Shown here one piece after another: positions 54,615 to 63,425 of a DNA stretch of 64,000 bases; position 1 is the stretch's first letter; each line of letters starts with the position of its first letter. The position numbers and the translations under genes are program-made. The stretch covers positions 1 to 64,000 of the forward strand of contig NZ_JANFQF010000011.1 of the NCBI RefSeq assembly GCF_024438035.1. The letters run 5' to 3'. The notes beneath the pieces were generated by a model, which made no database searches, was not told the origin of the DNA, and was given only the letters and a program-made list of their open reading frames with translations. The DNA is from Rhodococcus tibetensis (GTDB taxonomy: Bacteria > Actinomycetota > Actinomycetes > Mycobacteriales > Mycobacteriaceae).

Positions 54615-54659
54615 CGAACGGGACGCCGGTTCGATCTAACGCAACGAGCGTCCCGTTCG
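54615..54659. terminator. Hairpin between convergent genes
   Basis: CGAACGGGACG (54615-54625) and CGTCCCGTTCG (54649-54659) are perfect 11-bp arms with a 23-base loop. They sit between the methyltransferase stop and the serine hydrolase stop and can end either transcript. Confidence 0.75.
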
Positions 54660-54723
54660 CACGCCAGGACCCCACACTCAACCGTCGAATGCGGCGGCAA
54701 CGGCCTCGGCGTCGCGGTCGCGA

Positions 54724-56034
54724 TCAGCTGGTGGGAGGCGTGGCGGACGTCGACGGCTGCGGCGTCCCCGGAGTAGACGGGGGCGTAGACGTCGCATCGG
54801 GATCCTGCGCATCGGCGCGCAGCCGATAGACGTGGTCCGGGGAAATGATTTCCGTGATGGCGGTGGCCAGCGTGGTGCTCGGCTCGCTGCCCTCGAATGG
54901 GACGTCGGTGTTGATCATGATCGCGAGGGTCGTTTCCTTCTCCGGCAGGTACACGCAGACTGTCTGGTAGCCAGGAATGCTGCCGTTGTGCCCGATCCAG
55001 CCGGCGATGTCGAAGATGCCCAGGCCGTACCCGACATCGGTCGGCAGACCGGGCGCGTTCACCGTCTGAAGTCGTTGCTCCTGGGTGGCCGGCTTCAGCA
55101 GCGTTCCCGTGGCCAGGGCGGGAACCCAGATGTGCAGGTCCTCGAGGGTGGAGATCATGGCGCCGGCGGCCCACCCCCAGGACGGATTCCAGTCGGTGGC
55201 CGCGGCTTCCTTGCCGTCCGCCGTCTGCTCGGTGTAACCCTGCGGGTGCGGTTCCGGGAAGGCGTTCGAGTTCGGGAAACTCGTGTCGGCCATCTCGAGT
55301 GGATCGAGAATCTTCTGCGTCACATAGTCAGCGAGCGACATTCCACTGACCTTTTCGACGACGAGTCCCAGCAATGTGGTGTTTGTGTTGGAATACTCGA
55401 AGCCCTGCCCTGGCGGGAACGTCGCGGGTTGCGCGAACGCGTAGCCGAGGAGCTGCTGGGGAGTGAAGTTCGCTTTCGGGTCGGCGATCAGCGCCTTCTG
55501 GAAGTCCTCACTGGCCGAGTAGTTGGCCAATCCGCTCTGCATTCGGGCCAACTGGCGGATCGTGATCTGATCTCCCAGCGGTACGCCGTCGATGTACTTC
55601 GCGATGGGGTCGTCGAGGCCGACCTTGCCCTCGTCGACCAGCTGCAGCACACCGGTGACGGTGAATGTCTTTGTCACACTTCCGATCCTGCTGTAATCAT
55701 CGGTCGTCATCGGTGTGCCCGACGACTTGTCGGCAACACCGAACGCTTTCACGTAGTTGCCGTCGGCGCCCCACACGCCCACCATCACCCCGGGAATCGA
55801 GGCCCTCGCCATCGTGTTCTCGATGGCCTCGTCGAGACGCTCCGCGACTGCGGAATCGAGCTGCGCGCCTCCCCCGGCCGCCGACGTGCCCGCCTGTGAC
55901 GTCTGCGTCGCCGATGTGGCCGACTGGTCAGAGGCATCCTCCGCACACGCTGCCGTGGCCACCAGCAGCACAGCCGCTGCGGCCGCGACCAGCCCTCGTC
56001 TCCGATTCGCCTTGGTCACGACCTGAGCTGTCAT
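54724..56034 (-). CDS. Serine beta-lactamase-fold lipoprotein (class C / D-Ala-D-Ala carboxypeptidase-like)
   Basis: 436 residues. A lipobox-like TAAC near residue 29 ends the signal sequence. The penicillin-binding fold shows the S-x-x-K nucleophile in IGSVTKTFTV, the Y-x-N motif in FEYSNTNTT and the third motif in IGHNGSIPG. It is likely an envelope serine hydrolase or esterase; true beta-lactamase activity cannot be predicted. The C-terminal 25 residues are Thr/Ser/Pro-rich. ATG 56034 gives the full signal peptide. Confidence 0.87.
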   Translation of the reverse strand: MTAQVVTKANRRRGLVAAAAAVLLVATAACAEDASDQSATSATQTSQAGTSAAGGGAQLDSAVAERLDEAIENTMARASIPGVMVGVWGADGNYVKAFGVADKSSGTPMTTDDYSRIGSVTKTFTVTGVLQLVDEGKVGLDDPIAKYIDGVPLGDQITIRQLARMQSGLANYSASEDFQKALIADPKANFTPQQLLGYAFAQPATFPPGQGFEYSNTNTTLLGLVVEKVSGMSLADYVTQKILDPLEMADTSFPNSNAFPEPHPQGYTEQTADGKEAAATDWNPSWGWAAGAMISTLEDLHIWVPALATGTLLKPATQEQRLQTVNAPGLPTDVGYGLGIFDIAGWIGHNGSIPGYQTVCVYLPEKETTLAIMINTDVPFEGSEPSTTLATAITEIISPDHVYRLRADAQDPDATSTPPSTPGTPQPSTSATPPTS

Positions 56035-56089
56035 CGTGCTGTTCCCCTCGTCGGTGTGCCCTTCGGAAAACTTACTCCGCTACCGCCGG

Positions 56090-56137
56090 ACGAACGTGTC
56101 TTTCGGCGCTTCGACTACGCCGAAAGGTCCATTCGCC
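56090..56137. repeat. Dispersed palindrome family 2, copy 3
   Basis: GAACGTGTCTTTCGGCGCTTCGA and GCCGAAAGGTCCATTCGCCC correspond position by position to the hairpin at 25950-26002. The inner stem TTTCGGCG/CGCCGAAA is perfect. It lies just downstream of the MFS gene and before the start of the serine hydrolase gene, as a terminator would. Confidence 0.7.
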
Positions 56138-57706
56138 CTACGTGCCACGCTGTTCCGCGTACTCCGTCATCAATCGCTTCTCCTCCTCACGGTGCGGATA
56201 GAAGGCGAACACCACCACGGCGCCGGCGCACACCACCAGGATTGCGGCGAGGTACGCCCTGGTGTCCCCGTCGAGGAAGGCGCTGCGTGCGGCGGCGATG
56301 ATCTGGTCCGCGTACTGGGGATAACGTTCGGCAAGCACTTCCGCACTGGAGTACGACTTCGTCAGCGCAGCCTGCGTTTCCGGCGTCACCTGTCCGGCAT
56401 TCGGCGACGCGGCAATCGCCGAGGACAGCGACTTCGCGTATCCCGCAGTGAGTACCGCACCGAGGATCGACTGCATGATCGCGCCGCCGAGGTCGCGTTG
56501 CAGGTCGGAGGTGCCGGACGCCATCCCCGCCCGCGACACCGGCACCGAACCGGTGAGCGAACGCGACGCCGGTGTTCCCGCGAACCCGACACCGATTCCG
56601 ACGAATGCGTACGCCACCCCGACCTCGAGGTATTGAGCGTTCTCGTTCCACAACAGCAACGCGACCAGCAACCCGAGGACCACGAACAGGTACCCGAGCA
56701 GAAGGGTGAAGCGCGCGCCGTGTGATTCGACGAGTTTCGCCGACCGGGGCGCGACGATCACCATCGCGACGGCGGCCGGAATGATCGCAGACCCCGCAGC
56801 CAGAGTGGAGTATCCGAGCACGTTCTGCAGGAACTGCTGACCGATGAACATGGCGCCCATCAGCGCACCGAACACAATTACCCCGCCCACGGCGGCCACC
56901 CAAAACGTCGGCCTCGCCGCCACGTGGAGGTCGAACAACGGGTGCGCCGCGCGGCGTTGCTGCAGGTAGAACGCCACCCCGGCGGCCAACGCGATCACAC
57001 CCAGCCCGATGGCCGTCGCGCCGGCACCGTCGACGGGCGCAAAGTTGATCGCGAGGATGAGTGCTGCGATGAAGACCACCGAAATGACACCACCGAGGTT
57101 GTCGACCGGATCGGTGGTCTCGTTGACGTGAGCCGGCACCCATACTGCGGCGCAGACGAGGGCCAGACCGGCGAGGGGCAACGTCACGAAGAACACCGCA
57201 CCCCAGTGGAAGTGTTCGAGGAGTGCACCCGAAACGATCGGCCCGAGCGAGGAGATCGCCCCGCCGAGAGCCGACCACAATGCGATGGCCTTGGTGCGCG
57301 GCGGACCCGACCACAGGGCAGTGATGATGGCCAGGGTGGTGGGGAAGGCAAGGCCCGCGGAGATGCCTCCGAGAACGCGCGCGAGGAAGAGTATTTCGAC
57401 GCTTCCTGCAAATCCGGCAATCGCCGAGGCCGGCAAGGACAGCGCCATTCCGAGCACCAGCATTTGTTTGCGCCCGTACCGGTCGCCGAGCGCACCGAGA
57501 TAGAGCACGGATGCGGCCAGACCCAAGGAGTACGCCACGGCGACCAGGTTGAGCTGGGTCTGGCTCGCATCGAAGGCGCGGCCGATGTCGGGCAACGCCA
57601 CATTGGCCACCGAGAGATTCAAATTTGCTACTGCAGCAACGAGTATCAGTGTCGCGAGGATGAGCGTCGCCCGGGCGGGCGCCTGCGTCGATGCGGTTCT
57701 GGTCAC
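56138..57706 (-). CDS. MFS drug/proton exporter, 14-TM (DHA2) type
   Basis: 522 residues with about 14 TM segments. DHA2 signatures are NLNLSVANVALPDIGRAF near the first helix, GALGDRYGRKQMLVLG between helices 2 and 3, and SALGGAISSLGPIVSGAL (motif C-like) in helix 5. It exports small hydrophobic compounds; the substrate is unknown. The GTG at 57706 has a weak GAGCTG upstream. The 251-bp gap to the DUF6325 gene serves as a divergent promoter region, and no obvious operator was seen in it. Confidence 0.9.
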   Translation of the reverse strand: MTRTASTQAPARATLILATLILVAAVANLNLSVANVALPDIGRAFDASQTQLNLVAVAYSLGLAASVLYLGALGDRYGRKQMLVLGMALSLPASAIAGFAGSVEILFLARVLGGISAGLAFPTTLAIITALWSGPPRTKAIALWSALGGAISSLGPIVSGALLEHFHWGAVFFVTLPLAGLALVCAAVWVPAHVNETTDPVDNLGGVISVVFIAALILAINFAPVDGAGATAIGLGVIALAAGVAFYLQQRRAAHPLFDLHVAARPTFWVAAVGGVIVFGALMGAMFIGQQFLQNVLGYSTLAAGSAIIPAAVAMVIVAPRSAKLVESHGARFTLLLGYLFVVLGLLVALLLWNENAQYLEVGVAYAFVGIGVGFAGTPASRSLTGSVPVSRAGMASGTSDLQRDLGGAIMQSILGAVLTAGYAKSLSSAIAASPNAGQVTPETQAALTKSYSSAEVLAERYPQYADQIIAAARSAFLDGDTRAYLAAILVVCAGAVVVFAFYPHREEEKRLMTEYAEQRGT

Positions 57707-57957
57707 CGGTCAGCTCCTCGGATGCTCGTCGCTCGGCGTTGCGCTGTCGACCGCCTCGGTCGGCACGCTCCGGGGGGGGTGAACACAAGCGCGCCGAGTG
57801 AAGACATGCACCACCCGTCTCTTCCGGCGACAGGACAACAGCTTTTTCACGAGCGTCACAGAATTCGGGTTTCCCGACATCACCCGTCGTGGATGATGCG
57901 CACCGCGCTGCCGGTCGCGATCATCGACACCAGGGCATCCACGGCACAGGGAGAGAC

Positions 57958-58386
57958 ATGACGAATACAGCTGCTGACGTCGGACCGGTCGCGTTTCTGT
58001 TCCTCACATTCCCTGGGGATCGCGCCGATCCCGCCGTGATCGAATCATTCCGAGAGGTGGTCGAGCAGGGCACCATCGCCATCCTCGACCTCGTCTTCCT
58101 CGCCAAGTCGGAGAACGGGGCGCTGCGGCAGGTGGAGGTGGACGAAGACCTCGATAGCATCGGTCTCGCCGCATTGTCCCTCGAGGCCAAGGCACTTATC
58201 AGCGATGAAGACCTCGACGTGGTCCGAGAATCACTCGAACCGGGGACTTCGGCGGTGGCCCTGGTGTACGAGCAGACGTGGGCGCGCAAGCTGGCCGCCG
58301 CTGCACGTGAAGCCGGCGGCGAGGTGGCGCTTCATCTGCACATTCCCCGCGAAGTGGTCGAGACCGCGATCGCCGCGGCGAACTGA
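57958..58386 (+). CDS. DUF6325 family protein
   Basis: 142 residues. DUF6325/DUF1269-like features are DVGPVAFLFLTFPGDRADP, VVEQGTIAILDLVFLAKSENG and ALVYEQTWARKLAAAAREAGGEV. Relatives occur next to SHOCT-domain genes, as here, in actinobacterial stress clusters. Function unknown. The ATG at 57958 follows GGAGAG. It is followed after 24 bp by the SHOCT gene, so the two form a pair. Confidence 0.83.
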   Translation: MTNTAADVGPVAFLFLTFPGDRADPAVIESFREVVEQGTIAILDLVFLAKSENGALRQVEVDEDLDSIGLAALSLEAKALISDEDLDVVRESLEPGTSAVALVYEQTWARKLAAAAREAGGEVALHLHIPREVVETAIAAAN

Positions 58387-58410
58387 CATCTCACAGAACG
58401 GAGTACGCGC

Positions 58411-58740
58411 ATGGTGTTTCGAGGTCCACGACGTGCGGGGCGGCCCGGTCTACTCGGCGTGGTTGCCAGGACCGCGGTGATCACCGGCACCGCACGGGCG
58501 ACGTCCAACGCGATGAACCGACACGCCGCCAACAAGGATGCGGACGAACAAGCTCGCGCCGACCAGGCCGCCCAGCAGGCGTACGCCGAACAACAAGCGG
58601 CGCAGGCACCACCGGCCCCGGCATCCGCAGGTGGCGACGACCTCGTGTCGCGTATTCAGGAACTCGCGCGTATGAAGGATGCCGGCATTCTCACCGACGA
58701 AGAGTTTGCGGCAGCGAAGGCGAAACTCCTGGGGTCGTGA
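58411..58740 (+). CDS. SHOCT domain protein
   Basis: 109 residues. An N-terminal basic segment is followed by a Gln/Ala-rich linker (about 50-70) and a C-terminal SHOCT domain (LVSRIQELARMKDAGILTDEEFAAAKAKLL). SHOCT domains are short oligomerisation or recruitment modules. There is no TM helix. It is co-transcribed with the DUF6325 gene and ends 10 bp from the convergent LysR gene. Confidence 0.87.
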   Translation: MVFRGPRRAGRPGLLGVVARTAVITGTARATSNAMNRHAANKDADEQARADQAAQQAYAEQQAAQAPPAPASAGGDDLVSRIQELARMKDAGILTDEEFAAAKAKLLGS

Positions 58741-58749
58741 GGCTGGGCG

Positions 58750-59667
58750 CTATCGGAGCGCGGGAAGCTGCGTCGCCTCCGCCTCCGCCTCCGCCTCAGC
58801 GAACGCGCGCCGCGTGTGCCGAACCAGCTCGCGAAGTGCGGGTCTGGCAGCACTCTTCCAGACCAGTGCCAGCACCGCAGGGATCTCGACGTCCTCGAGG
58901 ACGAGCGCCGTCAGCTCATCGAATCCGGCGGCCATCGACTCGCTGAGGATCGCGACCCCGAGTCCGCGGAGGGCGAGGTCCGCGACCGTGTCCGGGGCGC
59001 TGGCCTGTAACGCGATGTTCGGCCGGATATCCGACACCGCACACGCCTGATCGAACACCGTCCGGATTCCCGTTCCGGCGGGCATACATACGATCGCATG
59101 GTCGCAGAGTTCGGCCAGTGTCACGCTGGTTCGGCCTATCAGTGGGTGATTTGGCGGCACAGCGGCGACCAATCGTTCCTTGATGATCGGAAATGCCTCG
59201 AGCCCGTCGGGCGGTGTGGTGGCCGTGCCGACGAGAGCCAGGTCGATGTCTCCGCTGCGGACTCGCTCGACGAGGTGATCGGAATTGTCTTCGAGCAGCG
59301 ATACATCGACGCCAGGATGCGCGCCGTGGAATGTCGCCAATGCGTCGAACAGGCCGGTGACGGTACAGGCGGTGACCATGCCGACCACCAGTCGACCCCG
59401 GACCAGCTGATTCACGGCGTCCACGGCGTCACGCACCCCGGCAGCGGCAGCGAGTGTGGCGCGCGCATGGACGAGCGCAGCCTCTCCGGCCGCGGTCAAT
59501 CTGGCCGTCCGAGTCGAGCGGTCGATGAGGGCGGCTCCGAGGTCGTGCTCGAGCTGTCGGATCTGTGCGCTGATGCCCGACTGGCTGATGTGCACCCGCA
59601 GGGCGGCCCGCGTGAAATTGGCTTCCTCCGCCACGGCGACGAAGTACTCGAGCTGACGCAGTTCCAT
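58750..59667 (-). CDS. LysR-family transcriptional regulator
   Basis: 305 residues. The N-terminal winged helix is LRQLEYFVAVAEEANFTRAALRVHISQSGISAQIRQLE-like, as in all LysR proteins (outline: FTRAALRVHISQSG). The effector domain spans about 90-290 (GRLVVGMVTACTV). The C-terminus is an AEAEAEAEA run encoded by a CCGCCT trinucleotide-type repeat and may be variable in length. The divergent SnoaL-like gene 99 bp away is the likely target. Confidence 0.9.
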   Translation of the reverse strand: MELRQLEYFVAVAEEANFTRAALRVHISQSGISAQIRQLEHDLGAALIDRSTRTARLTAAGEAALVHARATLAAAAGVRDAVDAVNQLVRGRLVVGMVTACTVTGLFDALATFHGAHPGVDVSLLEDNSDHLVERVRSGDIDLALVGTATTPPDGLEAFPIIKERLVAAVPPNHPLIGRTSVTLAELCDHAIVCMPAGTGIRTVFDQACAVSDIRPNIALQASAPDTVADLALRGLGVAILSESMAAGFDELTALVLEDVEIPAVLALVWKSAARPALRELVRHTRRAFAEAEAEAEATQLPALR

Positions 59668-59766
59668 AACCTCTAATTCTAGTCTTCAGAAAAACTATGC
59701 GTTGGACTTCCTCTCCGGCGAGCACGATTCTGGAAGTACCCAACGAAATCGAACGAGAGGACTCCT

Positions 59767-60126
59767 GTGTACGAGAAGGCCATGAAGCCCGAAGACCTCA
59801 CCCGACTGTTCGTCGAGCGGAGCAACGCCGGCGACGCGGCTGGAGTCGCGGCGCTATATGAGGAGAACGCCGTCATGGCATATCCGCCCGGAGGTCGGAC
59901 CGTCGGCCGTGAGGCGATCCGGAAGTTGTGGGAATCCGTCCTTGCCCACGCGCCGCACTTCGAGCTGGAGACTCCCCTGCCCACCCTGATCAGCGAGGAC
60001 ATCGCCCTCACCTCGACCCCACCGAAAGACGGTTCGGGAGCCCGCGCCCAGGTGGTGCGTCGGCAACCCGACGGTTCGTGGCTTCGCCTGCTCGACCAGC
60101 CGGAGTTCGTCACGCCCAGCGCCTGA
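59767..60126 (+). CDS. SnoaL-like / DUF4440 small-molecule isomerase-type protein
   Basis: 119 residues of the cone-shaped SnoaL/NTF2-like fold: DLTRLFVERSNAGDAAGVAALYEENAVM, then GRTVGREAIRKLWESVLA and a C-terminal beta sheet. Members are isomerases, cyclases or ligand binders; no catalytic residues can be assigned. GTG 59767 was chosen for AGAGGA spacing; ATG 59782 is possible. It is divergent from the LysR gene, followed by a terminator. Confidence 0.8.
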   Translation: MYEKAMKPEDLTRLFVERSNAGDAAGVAALYEENAVMAYPPGGRTVGREAIRKLWESVLAHAPHFELETPLPTLISEDIALTSTPPKDGSGARAQVVRRQPDGSWLRLLDQPEFVTPSA

Positions 60127-60154
60127 ACCCGCGCGGATTTCGATCCCGCAGATG

Positions 60155-60194
60155 CGAGAAACCCCCTCACCCGGTGTGGTAAGGGGGTTTCTCG
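60155..60194 (+). terminator. Intrinsic hairpin between the SnoaL-like gene and the tRNA fragment
   Basis: CGAGAAACCCCC (60155-60166) and GGGGGTTTCTCG (60183-60194) are perfect 12-bp arms. The stem can serve both the SnoaL-like gene and, on the minus strand, the original tRNA-Arg gene. Confidence 0.85.
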
Positions 60195-60196
60195 TT

Positions 60197-60230
60197 GTGC
60201 GCCCGAAGGGATTCGAACCCCTAACCTCTT
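60197..60230 (-). other. attL: 3' fragment of a tRNA-Arg gene at the prophage boundary
   Basis: Minus-strand GAGGTTAGGGG-TTCGAAT-CCCTTCGGGCGCA is the variable loop, T arm and acceptor 3' strand of a typical actinobacterial tRNA-Arg(ACG). The 5' half (D arm, anticodon) is missing; to the right comes unrelated DNA with an integrase gene. This is the expected remnant where a tyrosine-recombinase phage integrates at a tRNA 3' end. The intact tRNA should be restored beyond 64000. Confidence 0.7.
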
Positions 60231-60288
60231 GCTCTGGCGCCAGGCGGCGGCGTAGCTGGGACGTTGCCGACGCGATGGGGGTGGCGGC

Positions 60289-60438
60289 GTGATCGGGCCG
60301 CGGGTCGATGACGCGCTCGAGCAATGGCAGGCGCTCACCGAGCGGGAGCAGCAGTACGCGCTCGGAGTACTCGCCTCGATGAATCCGCAGGTGTTGCTCG
60401 ACGCGGTGGCGTTCGTCCGCAAGGCCCAGTTCCGCTGA
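60289..60438 (+). CDS. Small phage protein between attL and integrase (unknown)
   Basis: 49 residues from GTG 60289. Helical and charged (DDALEQWQALTEREQQYALGVLASM). It lies where phages often carry an excisionase or an early regulator, but no helix-turn-helix is recognisable. No strong ribosome site. An upstream open frame ending SWDVADAMGVAA terminates at the same TGA region and could be a remnant of a reading frame that crosses attP in the circular phage. Confidence 0.4.
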   Translation: MIGPRVDDALEQWQALTEREQQYALGVLASMNPQVLLDAVAFVRKAQFR

Positions 60439-60592
60439 TCCGTTCGGGAGCGGTGGCGTGCGTGCTCGTCACGAACAGCGCCCCCCGATAGATCGCGGGT
60501 TGGTACGTAAGTTGTTACAGATTTCGTGACCTGCACCGATAAAGCCGTTCGGTAACTAGTCAGTAACCGCCTCGAGGGGGGAGTATCCGCGC

Positions 60593-61441
60593 ATGACTCG
60601 AACGATTCCGAACGGTTGGATTTCTTTTCTGGAGGCCTTCACCCTCGCGTTGCGGGCGGCGGGCAAACCACAGACAACGATCTCCACACGTCTGAATCAC
60701 CTGCGCCGGTTGGCCCGCACTTGCGGCCACCACTCCCCCTGGACGCTCACCGGAGACCAGCTCGTCGCATGGTGCGGTCGACAGGACTGGTCGAGCGAAA
60801 CCCGACGCAGCTACCGAGGAACGCTGCGCGCGTTCTGGTCGTGGGGGGTCGAGACCGGGCAGGTGGCCGAGAACGCGGCGGCGGCTTTGCCGAAGGTGCC
60901 AGCGTCACGGCCGAGGCCGCGGCCCGCGCCGGAACGGGTCTACGCCGAGGCGCTGGCGGTGGCGCGGCCACGCGAGCGGTTGATGTTGCGCCTCGCCGCC
61001 GAGTGCGGGTTGCGCCGCGCCGAGGTGTCGCGAATTCACGCCGAGGACATACTCGAAGACCTCGACGGGTGGTCGCTGCGTGTGCACGGCAAAGGTGGCC
61101 GAGAGCGAATCGTGCCGATGCCAGCGTCGCTGGCGGTCGAGGTGCGGCGCGGTGCGGCCGGGCACACGCCGGGTCACGGTGCGGCGGGGTGGTTGTTCCC
61201 AGGAGACGACGGTGGGCACCTGTCTCCGCGATGGGTGGGCAAGCTGGTGACCCAGCTACTGCCCGGCGCGCACACCATGCACGCGTTGCGGCACCGATTC
61301 GCCACGCGGGCCTACCTGGTCGACCGCGACACGTTCACCGTGCAGGAATTACTCGGTCATGCGTCACCGGACACGACTCGCCGGTATGTGTACGTTCCGC
61401 GGGAATCACTACGGCGCACCGTAGACGCAGTGGCGGCGTGA
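60593..61441 (+). CDS. int: Phage tyrosine recombinase (integrase)
   Basis: 282 residues. The N-terminal SAM-like core-binding domain is about 8-90. The catalytic domain has R141 in GLRRAEVS, K167, H230-xx-R233 in HALRHRF, H256 in LLGHASPDTTRRY and nucleophile Y265. It integrates at attachment sites by strand exchange; a tRNA-Arg 3' end is 400 bp away. The ATG at 60593 is preceded by GGGGGG-rich sequence, and the protein opens MTRTIPNGW. Its stop lies 5 bp from the stop of the convergent tail gene. Confidence 0.92.
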   Translation: MTRTIPNGWISFLEAFTLALRAAGKPQTTISTRLNHLRRLARTCGHHSPWTLTGDQLVAWCGRQDWSSETRRSYRGTLRAFWSWGVETGQVAENAAAALPKVPASRPRPRPAPERVYAEALAVARPRERLMLRLAAECGLRRAEVSRIHAEDILEDLDGWSLRVHGKGGRERIVPMPASLAVEVRRGAAGHTPGHGAAGWLFPGDDGGHLSPRWVGKLVTQLLPGAHTMHALRHRFATRAYLVDRDTFTVQELLGHASPDTTRRYVYVPRESLRRTVDAVAA

Positions 61442-61446
61442 GCCGA

Positions 61447-62040
61447 TCAGCTCGGCCGGATCAGCGTCGCGCTGAACGCGGCGCGGTCACCGGGGACGGT
61501 CGTGCTGCCCAGCACGTTGAGGGCGGCGCCGTTGTTCTGGAATGCGATCACACGTATCAGGTCGTTGACCTGCAGCAGTGCTTGGAACGCCACGTCGTTG
61601 CAGGCGGCCAGGCCGGTGGGCGGTATTTCGTTGCGCCGCAACTCGAGCAGCGCGCCGGAGCGGTTGCGCTGCACTCGCAGGATGCGGGTGCCGTTGGCGC
61701 CGAACGCCCACGGCAGCGAGGCGGTGATGGCGTAGACGCCGGTGCGGCGGATCGTGATGCCGGTGGCGCCGAGCATCGCGGGCCGACCGGCGCTGGTCTC
61801 TGTGTCCCAGTCGATGTGTGTCCAGGACACATAGGTATCGGTGGCGTTCGGTATCGACTGTGTGGTTTGCCGGTAGCCCTGCGCGGACTCGGGCGGCGTG
61901 TACGTCACCGGGGGCACCTCGGCCGCGGACAGCACCGTCTCGAAACGCTCGGCCAGCGCCTTGACCTGGTTGGCGCCCTGGTAGATCGGATCGGTTTGCA
62001 GCGGGTAGGGCAGCTGGTAGATGGGTGTCTGTCCGGGCAT
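61447..62040 (-). CDS. Phage tail-tip / C1q-like receptor-binding protein
   Basis: 197 residues. The N-terminal MPGQTPIYQLPYPLQTDPIYQGANQVKALAERFE helix region (outline: QLPYPLQTDPIYQG) is typical of phage tail or baseplate fibre bases. The C-terminal half is beta-rich (TGVYAITASLPWAFGANGTR, VPGDRAAFSATLIRPS) and resembles C1q-like domains of fibre proteins. The ATG at 62040 follows GGAGACAA. It is the last structural gene on this strand before the integrase. Confidence 0.72.
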   Translation of the reverse strand: MPGQTPIYQLPYPLQTDPIYQGANQVKALAERFETVLSAAEVPPVTYTPPESAQGYRQTTQSIPNATDTYVSWTHIDWDTETSAGRPAMLGATGITIRRTGVYAITASLPWAFGANGTRILRVQRNRSGALLELRRNEIPPTGLAACNDVAFQALLQVNDLIRVIAFQNNGAALNVLGSTTVPGDRAAFSATLIRPS

Positions 62041-62057
62041 TGTCGTTGTCTCCCTTG

Positions 62058-63425
62058 TCAGTTCGGCGTGTAGATGGTGCCGAGTGTGTTCGGCCAGCGC
62101 GTATCGAACCACGACACCGAGCCATCGAACGCCCACGCGGGCGGCGGCGCCGCCCAGGTGATGCCCGTGTGCATCGAATCCCAGATCGGCGGGGTCGTCG
62201 CGGACGTGTCGTTGACGGCTTGCAGTTTCGTGGTGACACGCCAGTGCCCGCCGGTGTGCTCGATCGTCCCGCCGATGATGGCGAACACCGGCGGCACCGT
62301 CTCGAGCCACGCCGAGAACGCCGAGCCGTTGATGTAGACAACGCCCTGCGTCTCGGCGCCGAGCGTGAGTACCTGCGCCACCTTGATCGACGGGAACCCA
62401 CCGTCACGGGCGGTGTCGATGATGGCCGGTGGATGCTGCGGCAGCGATCCCTCGACCTGACCGCGGGCCAGTACCTCGGTCAGCACCGGGTCGATATGCA
62501 CACCGTCGTCAATCCACGATGTGAATGTGACTGTGCGCCTGCCGTTCTGGTTGTCGTCGGCGGCGGACAGCACCGAGACCCAATCGCCACCGCCGTTCGG
62601 GCGGTCCTTCCACGATGCTTCGACGCGGGTCACGACACCTTGCGGGGAGAGTTGCAGCGGGCCACCGGCGCCAGCCTCGCAACCGAGTATCCCGATACCG
62701 GGGTAAGTCACACTGTCGTACACGATGTCTGAGGCTTGGATGTAGATACGGCCACCGCGGACCACCGCCCATATCGCCATACTGTAGCTGCGCCGGTACA
62801 GGTGGCGCACGACGTTCTGCTGCGGGTTGTAGCTGAACGTGTCGCCCATGCTCATGTAGAACTCGGCGTTGAGGTCGGCCAGCGAGCGGCCTTTCACGTC
62901 GAGCGGCCAGCAGGAGATGTTGACCGAGCCGGGGTAGAAATAGAACTCGTCAATATCGGCCACCACCTGCGCGGCGTCGGCGATTCTGTTGGCGCGCACG
63001 ATCATTGTTTCCGTGGGCCAGGTCTCGGGCGGCAGCATGATATTCCCGAGGTCGGCGTCTTTACCGGCCGCGGTGACCGTGACTATCCAGCCGCCGGCTC
63101 GGGTGCCGGTGGCAGGCTCGGCCTGCGCGTCGGTCACGCGGCCAGCGAAACAACACCAGTTCGTTGCCACGTCGTTGGGATCTTCGGCGTGTAGCGACAG
63201 CCGCCGACCGATGGCGGCGCGTCCCTTGATGCGGGCGGGCCAGTTCCCGGTGCGGTCGTAGAACGACAGGGTGGCGGTGGCCGGTCGGGCGTGCGAGATG
63301 TAATCGTCTCGGCCCCACTCGATCACCACACCGTCGAGGGAGAGCGGTTGACTGTCTGCCTGGTCGGCGCTGCACGCGACGCGGGCACCGTCGAACATCA
63401 CATAGGGGCGCGGGTTGACGGTCAT
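62058..63425 (-). CDS. Phage minor tail protein
   Basis: 455 residues. It is beta-rich with phage tail features, such as SADQADSQPLSLDGVVIEWGRDD near the N-terminus and WCCFAGRVTDAQAEP, but no precise family name is safe. The order (tape measure, this gene, tip protein) and the ATGA overlap with the tape measure fit a minor tail or distal-tail component. Start ATG 63425. Probably needed for tail-tip assembly. Confidence 0.7.
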   Translation of the reverse strand: MTVNPRPYVMFDGARVACSADQADSQPLSLDGVVIEWGRDDYISHARPATATLSFYDRTGNWPARIKGRAAIGRRLSLHAEDPNDVATNWCCFAGRVTDAQAEPATGTRAGGWIVTVTAAGKDADLGNIMLPPETWPTETMIVRANRIADAAQVVADIDEFYFYPGSVNISCWPLDVKGRSLADLNAEFYMSMGDTFSYNPQQNVVRHLYRRSYSMAIWAVVRGGRIYIQASDIVYDSVTYPGIGILGCEAGAGGPLQLSPQGVVTRVEASWKDRPNGGGDWVSVLSAADDNQNGRRTVTFTSWIDDGVHIDPVLTEVLARGQVEGSLPQHPPAIIDTARDGGFPSIKVAQVLTLGAETQGVVYINGSAFSAWLETVPPVFAIIGGTIEHTGGHWRVTTKLQAVNDTSATTPPIWDSMHTGITWAAPPPAWAFDGSVSWFDTRWPNTLGTIYTPN